Shown piece after piece: positions 1 through 8,376 of a stretch of 64,000 nucleotides of DNA. How positions within the stretch are numbered: the first letter of the stretch is position 1; every line of letters starts with the position of its first letter. The stretch comes from Opitutia bacterium. Lineage in GTDB: Bacteria; Verrucomicrobiota; Verrucomicrobiia; Opitutales; Opitutaceae. The stretch spans positions 62,001 through 126,000 of the forward strand of contig JACPIS010000025.1 of NCBI GenBank assembly GCA_016187925.1. Direction: 5' to 3'. A program made the position numbers and the translations under genes. Under the pieces are notes generated by a model that did not search any database, was not told where the DNA came from, and saw nothing but the letters and a program-made list of their open reading frames with translations.

Positions 1-43
1 CGACACGAGCGAGGCGCACGAGGGCCGGCCGGATTACGAACCC

Positions 44-2446
44 ATGGGACCCTGGCCGGTGGATGACGCCACGCGGCACTTGCGGCACGAGAGCGCCGTC
101 GGTCATGTGACCGGGCGGACGCTCTACGTCGACGACACGGCGCAACGCCGGCCGATGCTCGAGGTCTGGCCGGTGATGGCGCCGCATGCGCGGGCGAAAA
201 TCAAACGGCGCGACGCCTCTGCGGCGCGCCGGCACCCCGGCGTGGTCGCCGTGCTCATGGCGGAGGACATCACCGGCGAGAACAATGTGGGCGTGTCGCG
301 GCACGACGAGCCGCTGTTCGCCAAGGACGAAGTGCTTTACCACGGCCACCTGGTGGCGGCGGTCATCGGCGAGTCGCCGCAGGCCTGCCGTGAAGCGGCG
401 GCATTGGTGCAGGTGGACTACGAACCGTTGACGCCGGTCGTGGGTTTCACCGAGGCGATCAAGCAGGGCAGCTATCACACCGAGCCGCACATGCTGGCGC
501 GGGGCGATTGCGCGGCCGCGCTGGCCGCGGCACCGGAGAAATTCGAAGGCGAGATCGAATACGGCGGGCAGGAGCATTTCTATCTCGAGACGCAGGCGGC
601 GTGGGCCGAGGCGGGCGAGGACGATACGGTGACGATCCATTCCTCGACGCAGCACCCGTCGGAGATCCAGACCATCGTTTGCGAGGTGCTCGGGCTGCCG
701 AAGCACAAGGTCGTCGTGCAGGCACCGCGCATGGGCGGCGGTTTCGGCGGCAAGGAGACGCAGGGCAACGCCTTCGCGGCCATCGTGGCGCTGGCGGCGC
801 GCAAGACCGGGCGGCCGGTGCGCCTCCAACTCGACCGCGACCTCGACATGACGCTCACCGGCAAACGGCATCCGTTTTTCGGAAAATTCGAGGTGGGCCA
901 CGACCGCGAGGGCCGGTTGCTCGCCGCGCAGGTCGAGCTGGTCTCGGACGGCGGCTGGTCGCTCGACCTGTCGCAACCCGTGCTCGACCGCGCGCTGTTC
1001 CACCTCGACAACGCCTATTACATCCCCGCGGTGCATTTCACCGGCCGGGTGGCGAAGACCAACACGACTTCGCACACGGCCTTCCGCGGTTTCGGCGGGC
1101 CGCAGGGCATCATGGTCATCGAGGAAATCATGGACCGCGTCGCGCGCCGACTCGGGCTGCCGCCGGAGGTCGTGCGCGAGCGCAACCTTTACCACGGCAC
1201 CGGCGAGACGAATCGCACCCACTACCTCGAGGACATCGGCGACAACCGCATCCCGGACATCTGGCGGCGCGTCCTCGACGCCGCCAAGTTCACCGAGCGC
1301 AAGGCGGCGGTGGCCGCATGGAATCGCTCGCACGCGCGCGTGAAGCGCGGCCTGGCGGTCACGCCGGTGAAGTTCGGCATCAGTTTTACGTTGGCGCACT
1401 ACAACCAGGCCGGTGCGCTCGTGCTCATTTATCAGGACGGCACCGTGCAGGTGAATCACGGCGGCACGGAGATGGGGCAGGGCCTGCACACGAAGGTCCT
1501 CGGCGTCGCGATGCGCGAGCTCGGCGTGCCGGCGGCGAGCATCCGGATGATGGCGACCAGCACGGACAAGGTGCCGAACACGTCCGCCACGGCGGCCTCG
1601 AGCGGCTCGGACCTCAACGGCGCGGCGGTGGCCGCGGCGTGCACGACGTTGCGCGAGCGGCTCGCTCCGGTCGCGGCGGGCCTGCTGGCGGAGCGCTGGG
1701 CGGCGGCGGAAGTGAGAGGGGCTTTAGGCCCCGACCCTTCGGTTCCGGACAACAGTCGGGGCCTAAAGCCCCTCCCACAGACGGAAGAAATTATTTTTGA
1801 GCAGGGAGTCGCCTTTGCGCGGTCGCGGCCGGAAATCCGCGTACCCTTCGCCAAGATCACCGCCAAAGCCTACACGGAGCGCGTGAGTCTCGCGGCGACG
1901 GGTTTCTACAAGACGCCGGGGATCCACTGGGACTGGAGCAAATCGGCCGGCCGGCCGTTTCATTACTTTGCCTGCGGCGCCGCCGTGGCCGAGGTGGAGG
2001 TCGATGGCTACACCGGCATGCACCGCGTGCTGCGCGTCGACATCGTGCACGACGTGGGCGACTCGCTGAACCCCGGCGTGGACCGCGGCCAGATCGAAGG
2101 CGGTTTCGTGCAGGGCATGGGCTGGCTGACGAGTGAGGAACTGAAATGGGACGCGCAGGGCCGGCTGCTCACGCACAGCGCCAGCACCTACCAGATCCCC
2201 GCCATCAGCGACGCGCCGGAGGTGTTCAACGTCACGCTGCTGCCGCGGGCCACTCAGCCCGGCACGATCCACGGCAGCAAGGCCGTGGGCGAACCGCCGT
2301 TCATGCTGGCGTTCTCGGTGCGCGAGGCGTTGCGCGACGCCGTGGGTGCATTCGGCAATCCCGGCCGCGAGGTGCGACTCGCTTCGCCCGCGACCGCCGA
2401 GGCGATCTTCACGGCGATCCAAGGCCGACAGGGAGCCGGCGCATGA
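44..2446 (+). CDS. xdhB: Xanthine dehydrogenase, molybdenum-binding subunit (XdhB-like)
   Basis: Large molybdopterin subunit of the xanthine dehydrogenase/aldehyde oxidase family, expected to hydroxylate hypoxanthine and xanthine to urate in the cytoplasm with an FeS/FAD partner that must lie left of the window. The hammerhead domain spans about residues 20-130. Cofactor and substrate motifs follow: GGGFGGKETQ, FRGFGGPQG, EMGQGLHTK, SSGSDLNG and, near the C-terminus, GSKAVGEPPF with the catalytic Glu. At 800 aa it is slightly longer than usual, because about 23 codons (1711-1779) come from an in-frame palindromic repeat. The frame stays open to the window edge, so the start at 44 is a choice, supported by the alignment-like PWPVDDATRHLRHESAVGHVTG region beginning just after it. 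Confidence 0.93.
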   Translation: MGPWPVDDATRHLRHESAVGHVTGRTLYVDDTAQRRPMLEVWPVMAPHARAKIKRRDASAARRHPGVVAVLMAEDITGENNVGVSRHDEPLFAKDEVLYHGHLVAAVIGESPQACREAAALVQVDYEPLTPVVGFTEAIKQGSYHTEPHMLARGDCAAALAAAPEKFEGEIEYGGQEHFYLETQAAWAEAGEDDTVTIHSSTQHPSEIQTIVCEVLGLPKHKVVVQAPRMGGGFGGKETQGNAFAAIVALAARKTGRPVRLQLDRDLDMTLTGKRHPFFGKFEVGHDREGRLLAAQVELVSDGGWSLDLSQPVLDRALFHLDNAYYIPAVHFTGRVAKTNTTSHTAFRGFGGPQGIMVIEEIMDRVARRLGLPPEVVRERNLYHGTGETNRTHYLEDIGDNRIPDIWRRVLDAAKFTERKAAVAAWNRSHARVKRGLAVTPVKFGISFTLAHYNQAGALVLIYQDGTVQVNHGGTEMGQGLHTKVLGVAMRELGVPAASIRMMATSTDKVPNTSATAASSGSDLNGAAVAAACTTLRERLAPVAAGLLAERWAAAEVRGALGPDPSVPDNSRGLKPLPQTEEIIFEQGVAFARSRPEIRVPFAKITAKAYTERVSLAATGFYKTPGIHWDWSKSAGRPFHYFACGAAVAEVEVDGYTGMHRVLRVDIVHDVGDSLNPGVDRGQIEGGFVQGMGWLTSEELKWDAQGRLLTHSASTYQIPAISDAPEVFNVTLLPRATQPGTIHGSKAVGEPPFMLAFSVREALRDAVGAFGNPGREVRLASPATAEAIFTAIQGRQGAGA
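1711..1779. repeat. REP-like palindrome inserted in frame inside xdhB
   Basis: Two 24-nt arms (1712-1735 and 1755-1778) are inverted copies with one mismatch; the core reads GAGGGGCTTTAGGCCCC. The loop is 19 nt. The element supplies about 23 extra codons between the LAERWAAAE and EIIFEQGVAF segments of XdhB without breaking the frame. A sister element lies at 41419-41501. Confidence 0.85.
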
Positions 2447-2991
2447 CCGGGCTCGACCGATTCATCCAACGCTGGCGGATGCGCCAGGCCCTGCGCTTCG
2501 TGCCGGATAATGCCCGGCTCATCGACATCGGCGCGCACGAGGGCGAATTGTTCCAGGCGCTGGGCGCGCGGCTGGGTCGCGGCTTCGGCGTGGAGCCGCT
2601 CGCGCGGAGCGAGCTCAAGGCGGACCGGTATTTGGTGGCGCCGGGTTTCTTTCCCGCGGTGCGGCCGGCCGAAGGCAGTTGGGATGCCGTGACGATGCTC
2701 GCGGTGCTCGAGCATATCCCGATCAAGGAACAGCCGGCGCTGGCCGCGGCTTGTCGCGAACTGCTGCGCCCGGGCGGGCGCGTGATCATTACGGTGCCGG
2801 CGAAGGCGGTCGACCACATCCTTGCCGGGTTGCGTTTCCTGCGGCTGATCGACGGCATGTCGCTGGAGGAGCATTACGGCTTCGAGCCCGAGGATACGCT
2901 GCGCATCTTCGCCGCACCGGACTTCCGCCTCGTGTACCGCGCGCGCTTCCAATGCGGACTCAATCACCTCTTCGTTTTCGAGCGCGTGTGA
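2443..2991 (+). CDS. Class I SAM-dependent methyltransferase
   Basis: A 182-aa methyltransferase whose ATG overlaps the xdhB stop (ATGA), so it is translationally coupled to it. Motif I is DIGAHEGEL, followed by the acidic loop in GVEPLARSE, then AVLEHIP and a LLRPGGRVIITVP strand, all typical of the type 11/23 family. Substrate is unknown. Coupling to xdhB suggests co-expression, but no member of the xanthine pathway needs a methyltransferase, so the link may be only operonic. Confidence 0.8.
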   Translation: MTGLDRFIQRWRMRQALRFVPDNARLIDIGAHEGELFQALGARLGRGFGVEPLARSELKADRYLVAPGFFPAVRPAEGSWDAVTMLAVLEHIPIKEQPALAAACRELLRPGGRVIITVPAKAVDHILAGLRFLRLIDGMSLEEHYGFEPEDTLRIFAAPDFRLVYRARFQCGLNHLFVFERV

Positions 2992-3000
2992 CGCGCCGGA

Positions 3001-3804
3001 TCAGGCGCTGCGCAACCGGTCACGCTCGGTCAGGAGCTGGGCGGCGATGCTGAGGGCGATTTCGTGCAGATGGTTGCCACCGAAGGGCAGACCGACGGGA
3101 CAGTGGAAATCCTTGGCTCGCGCCGCGGGCAGGCCGCCGGCGATCATTTCGCGGCGGAGAATCTCGGCCTTGGCGTCGCTGCCGATGGCGCCGACAAACG
3201 GGAAATTTCGCTCGGCCAGCGCGCGTTGCAGCACGGGCCGATCGGAGGCGTGACCTTTGGTGAGACAGAGCAAGAAGGCGTGGGCGGGTATCTCCGGCAC
3301 GAGCGTCTCCGGTGTGTCGGTCTGGATGTAGCGGGCGTTGCGTGCGCGCGGCAGCCGGTCGAGCCATTCGCGGCGCGGGTCGACGACGGTCAGCTGGCAA
3401 TCGAGCGGGGCGAGCACGGGCACGAGCGCCTGCACGACATGGCCGGCGCCGAAGATCCAGATAGGCCACGCCGCGCCGACGCCACCGGCCACATGCGGTT
3501 CGAAATAAAGCTTCACCGAACCGCCGCACGTCATGCCGACGTCCGTCTTGAGCGTCCAGTTGACGCAGCGCGGTGCGGCGGTGGGCGCAGCCAGCATCTC
3601 GCGGGCGAGCTCAATCGCTTTGGCCTCGACCTTGCCGCCGCCGACAGTGCCGGTGTGCAGGCCCGCGGCGGTGACGAGCATCTTGGCGCCGGTATCCTGC
3701 GGCGTGCTGCCGAGCGCCTCGACCAGCACGACCAGCACGAACGCCGTCCCCTCGCGCTGCAGCGCGAGCAGTTGCTCGTAGACGGTGGGAGCGGGGTGCG
3801 GCAT
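3001..3804 (-). CDS. xdhC: XdhC family molybdenum-cofactor insertion/maturation protein
   Basis: A 267-aa protein of the XdhC/CoxI family, which binds molybdenum cofactor and helps load it, sulfurated, into xanthine dehydrogenase. The N-terminal part has ALGSTPQDTGAKML and TVGGGKVEA, followed by the conserved MTCGGSVKLYFEP segment with its Cys. The C-terminal half is a Rossmann fold with FGAGHVVQALVPVL and the family motif LTKGHASD. It converges on the xdhB operon, with only 9 bp between the stops. The ATG at 3804 is preferred over an upstream in-frame Met because family members begin close to the YEQLL segment. Confidence 0.9.
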   Translation of the reverse strand: MPHPAPTVYEQLLALQREGTAFVLVVLVEALGSTPQDTGAKMLVTAAGLHTGTVGGGKVEAKAIELAREMLAAPTAAPRCVNWTLKTDVGMTCGGSVKLYFEPHVAGGVGAAWPIWIFGAGHVVQALVPVLAPLDCQLTVVDPRREWLDRLPRARNARYIQTDTPETLVPEIPAHAFLLCLTKGHASDRPVLQRALAERNFPFVGAIGSDAKAEILRREMIAGGLPAARAKDFHCPVGLPFGGNHLHEIALSIAAQLLTERDRLRSA

Positions 3805-3858
3805 CGGCAGCGGCGATGTTCTGCAACCGCCGCGCCGGTGCAAGCGCGCGGTCGCGGC

Positions 3859-4464
3859 TCAACCCTTGAAGGCGGTGCGGCGGCGTTCCTGCCAGCGCTC
3901 GCGGCCGGCGAAGAGCGGCAGCGAGTCGTTCACCGGATCGTCCTTCGTCAGCAGATAGTGATGCGCGAAGAGCTCGTCGGCTTCGCCCCAGGCCAGGCCG
4001 TAGGGCGGGCCGTCTTCCAGGGGCGTGTTCTTGTAGAAGAAATAGCCGATCAGGCTGCCGTTGCGCTTCAACAGCTGGGCGGTGCGGTCGCGGTAGGCGG
4101 GGCGGAGGTCGGGCGTCAGCGAGCAGAGAAAAGTGCGTTCGTAGATGACGTCGAAGGACTCGGCCGGGAAATCGTGCTTAAAGAAATCGCCCCCGATGAT
4201 TTTGTCGGCGAGAGCGGGGCCGGCGAGTTCGCGGGCGCGGGCCACGGCAGCCGGGGCGAAGTCGAGCGCGGTGACGTCGTAGCCGGCGTCGGCGAAGGCC
4301 TTGATCTCATGGCCCGCGCCACAGCCGGGGATGAGGGCGCGGCCGCCTTTGGGCCGGCGTTTGAGGAACGCCTTCAGGTCAGCGGGCACGCCGCCGAAAT
4401 CCCACGGAGTCGCGCTGGACTGGTAGCGGGTGTTCCAGAAATCGGATTGCGAGGGGTGACTCAT
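3859..4464 (-). CDS. TPMT-family SAM-dependent methyltransferase
   Basis: A 201-aa protein resembling the thiopurine S-methyltransferase family: FWNTRYQSSATPWDFGGVP at the N-terminus, SAM motif ALIPGCGAGHEIKAFA, acidic VTALDFAPAAV, and the YERTFLCSLTP segment that marks this group. Bacterial members methylate thiols, selenite or tellurite, but the substrate cannot be read from sequence. It lies just upstream of xdhC on the same strand (54 bp between them) and may share a transcript. Confidence 0.82.
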   Translation of the reverse strand: MSHPSQSDFWNTRYQSSATPWDFGGVPADLKAFLKRRPKGGRALIPGCGAGHEIKAFADAGYDVTALDFAPAAVARARELAGPALADKIIGGDFFKHDFPAESFDVIYERTFLCSLTPDLRPAYRDRTAQLLKRNGSLIGYFFYKNTPLEDGPPYGLAWGEADELFAHHYLLTKDDPVNDSLPLFAGRERWQERRRTAFKG

Positions 4465-4650
4465 GCCGGGGAGAAGAACCGCACTGGGGCGGCGAGGTTC
4501 CAAGATAAATCGTTGGTGAAACTAAATCCAAGCCAGTAAGTCGCCGAGGTGATGGCCGGGGACGGGCGGGAAAGCGCCTAAATCAACCCCGGCTTGTGCC
4601 GATATGCGAGGGCAGTCCCCCCAGAAACTCCCCTGTCCCCTCGCTTGTCC

Positions 4651-5214
4651 ATGAAAACGAGAATCTCCCTCGCTGGCGTATGTTTTGTCGCTCTTTGCGG
4701 CGCCCTCGCGGCCGCACCGGATGCTTCCATCAAGGTCGAGGCCAGTCGCGCCATGAAAATGGCGGTCATCGATTCCGATCGCAAAAACCCCGCGAGCGAA
4801 CAGGTGCAGCAGACCTTCGCCGAGAGCCTCGGCTTCGAACTGAGCCAGCGCTGCAAGGCGCCTGTGCCGGTCAAGCCGTCCACGCCCGACGTGCAACGGG
4901 CCGCCTGGGGTCTGAGCAATGGGGTTTACGACGTTGTCATCGTGCTCGGGGCGAGCGTGCCGTCCGCGTTGGTCAGCTCCGATTTTCGCGTGCTCAAGGC
5001 GGTCCCGGTTTCCGGCGATCTGAAGCGCGCGCTGTGCATGATCATCCGCGTGGACGATCCAGGCCTGGCCAGCATGCTCGAGGCCTCGTTCCCCGAGGCG
5101 CTGAAAGGACAATTTTTCCAAAAGGCCATCGCCCGCTACAGCGGCAAGGCCATCTCGGAGGGCGACGGCGGCGAGTGGAAGATCGCCGGCCTCGGCGCCG
5201 GGGCGCCGCACTGA
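4651..5214 (+). CDS. Exported solute-binding-like protein (unknown substrate)
   Basis: A 187-aa protein with a signal peptide (MKTRISLAGVCFVALCGALAAA, cut after the Ala run). The mature part has alternating beta/alpha character, with YDVVIVLGASVPSALV and SSDFRVLKAVPV, like a small periplasmic-binding-protein lobe of the phosphate or phosphonate-binding type. It is far shorter than a full binding protein (about 300 aa), so it may be a single lobe. No transporter genes are adjacent. It is followed by a strong terminator, so it is probably monocistronic. Confidence 0.6.
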   Translation: MKTRISLAGVCFVALCGALAAAPDASIKVEASRAMKMAVIDSDRKNPASEQVQQTFAESLGFELSQRCKAPVPVKPSTPDVQRAAWGLSNGVYDVVIVLGASVPSALVSSDFRVLKAVPVSGDLKRALCMIIRVDDPGLASMLEASFPEALKGQFFQKAIARYSGKAISEGDGGEWKIAGLGAGAPH

Positions 5215-5234
5215 GCGTGCGATATTTTCCGCCA

Positions 5235-5270
5235 AAACAAAAAGGCCGCCCGCGGGCGGCCTTTGTTTTT
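5235..5270 (+). terminator. Rho-independent terminator
   Basis: A perfect palindrome at 5241-5264 with 12-bp arms (AAAGGCCGCCCG and its complement) is followed by TGTTTTT. It sits 26 bp after the stop of the exported-protein gene. Confidence 0.9.
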
Positions 5271-5465
5271 AGATCAAGCCGAGCTTCATCTTTCCTTCTT
5301 CGCTGATCATCCGCCGCCGCCCTGCGGGCTATGGCGCGACAAGTGGAGTCGATCGGATGATGGGCGAGGAGCGTTCAGATGAGTCCTAACTCCATCTTTC
5401 CTTCCTCGCTGATCAATACTCTGGTTCCACGGTGGCTCCCAGGGGATGCGGAACCGGCGATCAAG
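5271..5465 (-). pseudogene. Two decayed copies of the sufT 3' end
   Basis: On the minus strand 5311-5271 encodes MISEEGKMKLGLI followed by a stop, identical to the last 13 residues of SufT (gene at 7703-8248). A second copy at about 5465-5386 carries the WEPPWNQS segment and a frameshifted ISEEGKM tail. Neither has the rest of SufT. The remainder of 5215-5602 shows no gene. Confidence 0.8.
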
Positions 5466-5602
5466 ATATTCTTTCCTTGCGGGCAGAAGCAACCAGGTCG
5501 AGTCGGTGTATAATCTTGAATTAAAGCAAATCTTGACGCCCCCCTTGAGCCGTCATGCAGCCTCACGTCACGGGCCAATAACCAAAGGTTAACTATGAAA
5601 AG

Positions 5603-5893
5603 ATGAGATATGGGCTGCTGGTGATCGGTGTAGTTGGAATGCTGACGGGCAATTGGCTACGAGCGGATCCGCCTTCGCCGATTGCACCGTTTATTGTTAC
5701 CGCCGACCCGAATGGGACAACGACGTGGAGTTGGACTACGGTCGAGTATGTGTCGAGTGGGCCGACATATGATCTCTACATGGTGACGGTCAACACCGCG
5801 GTCGTGTATTCAGACACCGGCGAAGTGCTGTCGTTTGACTCCTATTCCTATCCTGTCTTGGATGGTGGTGGGAATGACCACGACGCGCAGTAA
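5603..5893 (+). CDS. Small exported hypothetical protein
   Basis: A 96-aa protein with an N-terminal hydrophobic stretch (LLVIGVVGMLTGNWLRA) likely to be a signal peptide. The rest is rich in Tyr, Ser and Thr with a beta-strand look (TTTWSWTTVEYVSSGPTYDLYMVTV). No family recognised. Base composition is lower in GC than the neighbours, as in the first part of the next gene, hinting at acquired or fast-evolving DNA. Confidence 0.5.
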   Translation: MRYGLLVIGVVGMLTGNWLRADPPSPIAPFIVTADPNGTTTWSWTTVEYVSSGPTYDLYMVTVNTAVVYSDTGEVLSFDSYSYPVLDGGGNDHDAQ

Positions 5894-5984
5894 GCAGTCA
5901 GGATGCTTGTCATCAGCGCGCTCGCGTGTTTCATCACGCGAGCGCGATTCTTCCGCGCGGATGCGCGGCGAGCCTGACCTCGGG

Positions 5985-7601
5985 ATGAACATGCCTTGCA
6001 TGATTCTCACGATAGTTGGGTTGGCGCTCATCTGCCTCGCTGAGGTGAAGGCGGCAGAAGAAGCGCAGGAGGCGCCCTATGAGATGCCGCCCTTCGAGAT
6101 GAACGAAGTCCCGGAGGGGCTGCCTTGGAAATACCTGCGGATCGAAGGCTACGAGATGATCACCTTGTTTCCGAAGGAAATGAGCCGGCGTGTATTGCTG
6201 AGTATGCAGCGCGGACAGATGATGCTCCCTAGAGCATTCCAGCCGCAGCGAAGCTCGCCAATCGGAGTTATTTTATTTGATGCAACCGCCACCAAGAGTC
6301 CGAAAGCATTTCCCGCCGTCCAAGCTCATTACGGATCTCAACGGCTGAGTCACAGTCCTGTGAGTTGGAGGAGCTTCAGCGGCGCAATTCGGGTTTACGA
6401 TCAAGATTCGTGTATCGTTGCGATGCGCTATGAAAATCAACTTCCGGTAGCGTTGCTTAGTCTACGCAGTACCGCGGAGGTCGCGTTGGTGGAATGCCGC
6501 CCCGAGCCGAGCGCGTGGCTTTATCAGGGGCTGTTCGGCCCATTTGGCGTGTATGAGCCGGGCTCGGTTGGCACCTACTCGGATCGCGATGAGCTGCGCT
6601 TCGCTTCCTTGCTCTGGATCGACGAGCCGACGACGGAGGCGCTGCGACGCGATCCACGCCTCGTGCCGGAGCTGATCCCGCTCGATCGATTTTTCAACGC
6701 GCCGCCGCCAGATCGAAAATCCGATGCGCAGCGGTTTGCACTCTGGCAGAGCCAGGCGCGGCTGTTCGTGCATTGGGCGCTGCTGGCAAAAAAGAACCCG
6801 CCGTTCGAGGCGTCGGCTTTCTGGCAGTTTGCGAACGACTCCCGGCTCGGCGCCGTGTCCGAGGAGAAATTCCGCTCCTACTTCGACCGCGACTACGCCA
6901 CCGCGCTGGCGGAACTGCGGGCCTATTTGCCGGTGGCGGTGAAAAACGGGGTGGACCGCGCGGTGCCGGGGTTGCATGAGGCGGCGACGAAGACCGAATT
7001 CGTGTATCGTGCGGCCACCGAGAGCGAGGTGGCGCGGATCAAGGGCAATTTCGAGCGACTGGAGACGCAACGCCTGAAGGAGGCCGATCCCGAGCTCGCA
7101 AAACGCTACGAGCAGGCGGCGCGTCGCTCCCTGCTGAGGGCGACGCACTTCGTGCCGGCTGATCCCCGCGTGTATGGCATCCTTGGGCTGCTGGAGTTCG
7201 ATGCCGGCGAACCGCTCGAGGCGCGCCGGCATCTCGAGAGGGCCTATCGCGATCAAGGGCTGGGTTCACGCGGGCTGCTCGCGCTGGCTCGACTGCGCCT
7301 GGACGAGGTGAAGGCGAAGGACCAGGGAGCGTTCAAATTGCAGGCCGACGATTTGGAGCGCGTGCTGGAGCCGTTGTTCGCCGCACGCGAACGCAAGCCC
7401 GCGCTGGTGGAAACCTATCGGCTGATCGCGGAGGTGTGGGCGTGCAGCGAGGTGCAGCCCACGCGCGGGCACTTGGCGGTGCTCCAGGAAGGGGTGCGGT
7501 TTTTCCCTTGGGACGAAGAGTTGCGCGACAAGACGCGGGCCCTGCATCGCCAATTCGGGTATGAGGACGATCCCGCGGCGGTCGCCTCGGGCGAGCGTTA
7601 G
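5985..7601 (+). CDS. Exported protein with TPR-like C-terminal half
   Basis: A 538-aa protein starting at the ATG that opens a clear signal peptide (MNMPCMILTIVGLALICLAEVKA); the frame extends upstream but that part lacks a plausible start. The N-terminal half has no recognised motif. From about residue 380 helical repeats appear (ARRSLLRATHFVPADPRVYGILGLLEFDAG and GEPLEARRHLERAYRDQG), matching TPR-type pairs. Probably periplasmic; its central part resembles gluzincin-like DUF1570 proteins in layout, but no HExxH motif is visible. Function unknown. Confidence 0.65.
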   Translation: MNMPCMILTIVGLALICLAEVKAAEEAQEAPYEMPPFEMNEVPEGLPWKYLRIEGYEMITLFPKEMSRRVLLSMQRGQMMLPRAFQPQRSSPIGVILFDATATKSPKAFPAVQAHYGSQRLSHSPVSWRSFSGAIRVYDQDSCIVAMRYENQLPVALLSLRSTAEVALVECRPEPSAWLYQGLFGPFGVYEPGSVGTYSDRDELRFASLLWIDEPTTEALRRDPRLVPELIPLDRFFNAPPPDRKSDAQRFALWQSQARLFVHWALLAKKNPPFEASAFWQFANDSRLGAVSEEKFRSYFDRDYATALAELRAYLPVAVKNGVDRAVPGLHEAATKTEFVYRAATESEVARIKGNFERLETQRLKEADPELAKRYEQAARRSLLRATHFVPADPRVYGILGLLEFDAGEPLEARRHLERAYRDQGLGSRGLLALARLRLDEVKAKDQGAFKLQADDLERVLEPLFAARERKPALVETYRLIAEVWACSEVQPTRGHLAVLQEGVRFFPWDEELRDKTRALHRQFGYEDDPAAVASGER

Positions 7602-7637
7602 GGAGCGACGCCAACAGAACCCGGCAGAGAAACACAA

Positions 7638-7660
7638 AAGGCCGGTCGAAAAGCGGCCTG
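7638..7660. terminator. Possible bidirectional terminator
   Basis: A short stem AGGCCG/CGGCCT with a 9-nt loop lies in the 101-bp gap between convergent genes. The T-tract is weak on both sides. Confidence 0.35.
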
Positions 7661-7702
7661 CTGGTGGTCAACGGCCCGCCGCTGTGGCGGGGAAGCCGCT
7701 GT

Positions 7703-8248
7703 TCAGATCAGCCCCAGCTTCATCTTTCCTTCCTCGCTGATCATACTTTGGTTCCACGGCGGCTCCCAGGTGATGCGGACGTCGGCGGCGGCGACGCCGG
7801 GGACGAGGAGGATCTTGCTCTTGGCGTCCTCGGCGATGACCGGGCCCATGCCGCAGCCGGGCGCGGTGAGTGTCATCTGGACGTCGACGCGATGGCCGTC
7901 GTCGTCCTGCTTCGAGATGTCCATCGAGTAGATGAGGCCAAGGTCGACGATGTTGACGGGGATCTCGGGATCGAAGACCTGGCGGAGCTGGGCCCAGACG
8001 GCCTCGGGGTCGGGTGCGCCGCCGTCGAGCGTCGCGGCTTTGACGGTGTTGTCGATGACGGCCTCGCCGATGGAGTCGCCGTCCTTGCCGTCGATGCGGA
8101 AGAGGCCGTAGTCGGACTGCACGGTGTAGCTGCCGCCGAGGACCTGGTGGATGAAGACCTGGTCGCCCTGATGGAGCGTGTGCTTGTCGCCCGAGGGGAT
8201 CTGGTGGGCGACGACGTCGCGGGTGAGGGTGCGTTCGCGGTTGGTCAT
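7703..8248 (-). CDS. sufT: SufT, DUF59/MIP18-type Fe-S assembly factor
   Basis: A 181-aa protein with an N-terminal extension (about 80 aa, as in SufT proteins of suf operons) followed by the DUF59 domain: VFDPEIPVNIVDLGLIYSM and the LTAPGCGMG segment with its conserved Cys. SufT helps mature Fe-S proteins, particularly when demand is high. It is the last gene of the suf operon, separated from sufD by a 128-bp gap that holds a palindromic repeat. Fragments of its 3' end are found again at 5271-5465. Confidence 0.92.
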   Translation of the reverse strand: MTNRERTLTRDVVAHQIPSGDKHTLHQGDQVFIHQVLGGSYTVQSDYGLFRIDGKDGDSIGEAVIDNTVKAATLDGGAPDPEAVWAQLRQVFDPEIPVNIVDLGLIYSMDISKQDDDGHRVDVQMTLTAPGCGMGPVIAEDAKSKILLVPGVAAADVRITWEPPWNQSMISEEGKMKLGLI

Positions 8249-8301
8249 GGAGTTGGGTTAAACCACAGAAGACTCAGAAAACACAGAAGCCACAGAGAGA
8301 A

Positions 8302-8369
8302 ACCACGAAATACACCAAACACACGAAAGGCGGATTCCGCTTTTCGTGTGATGCGTGTGTTTCGTGGTG
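8302..8369. repeat. Intergenic palindrome (ACCACGAAATACACC family)
   Basis: Left arm ACCACGAAATACACCAAACA and a right arm ending GTGTGTTTCGTGGT form an imperfect inverted repeat of about 27 bp each side with a GC-rich loop. It sits between sufD and sufT and is preceded by an A-rich CACAGAAG stretch. Confidence 0.75.
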
Positions 8370-8376
8370 CCCAGAC

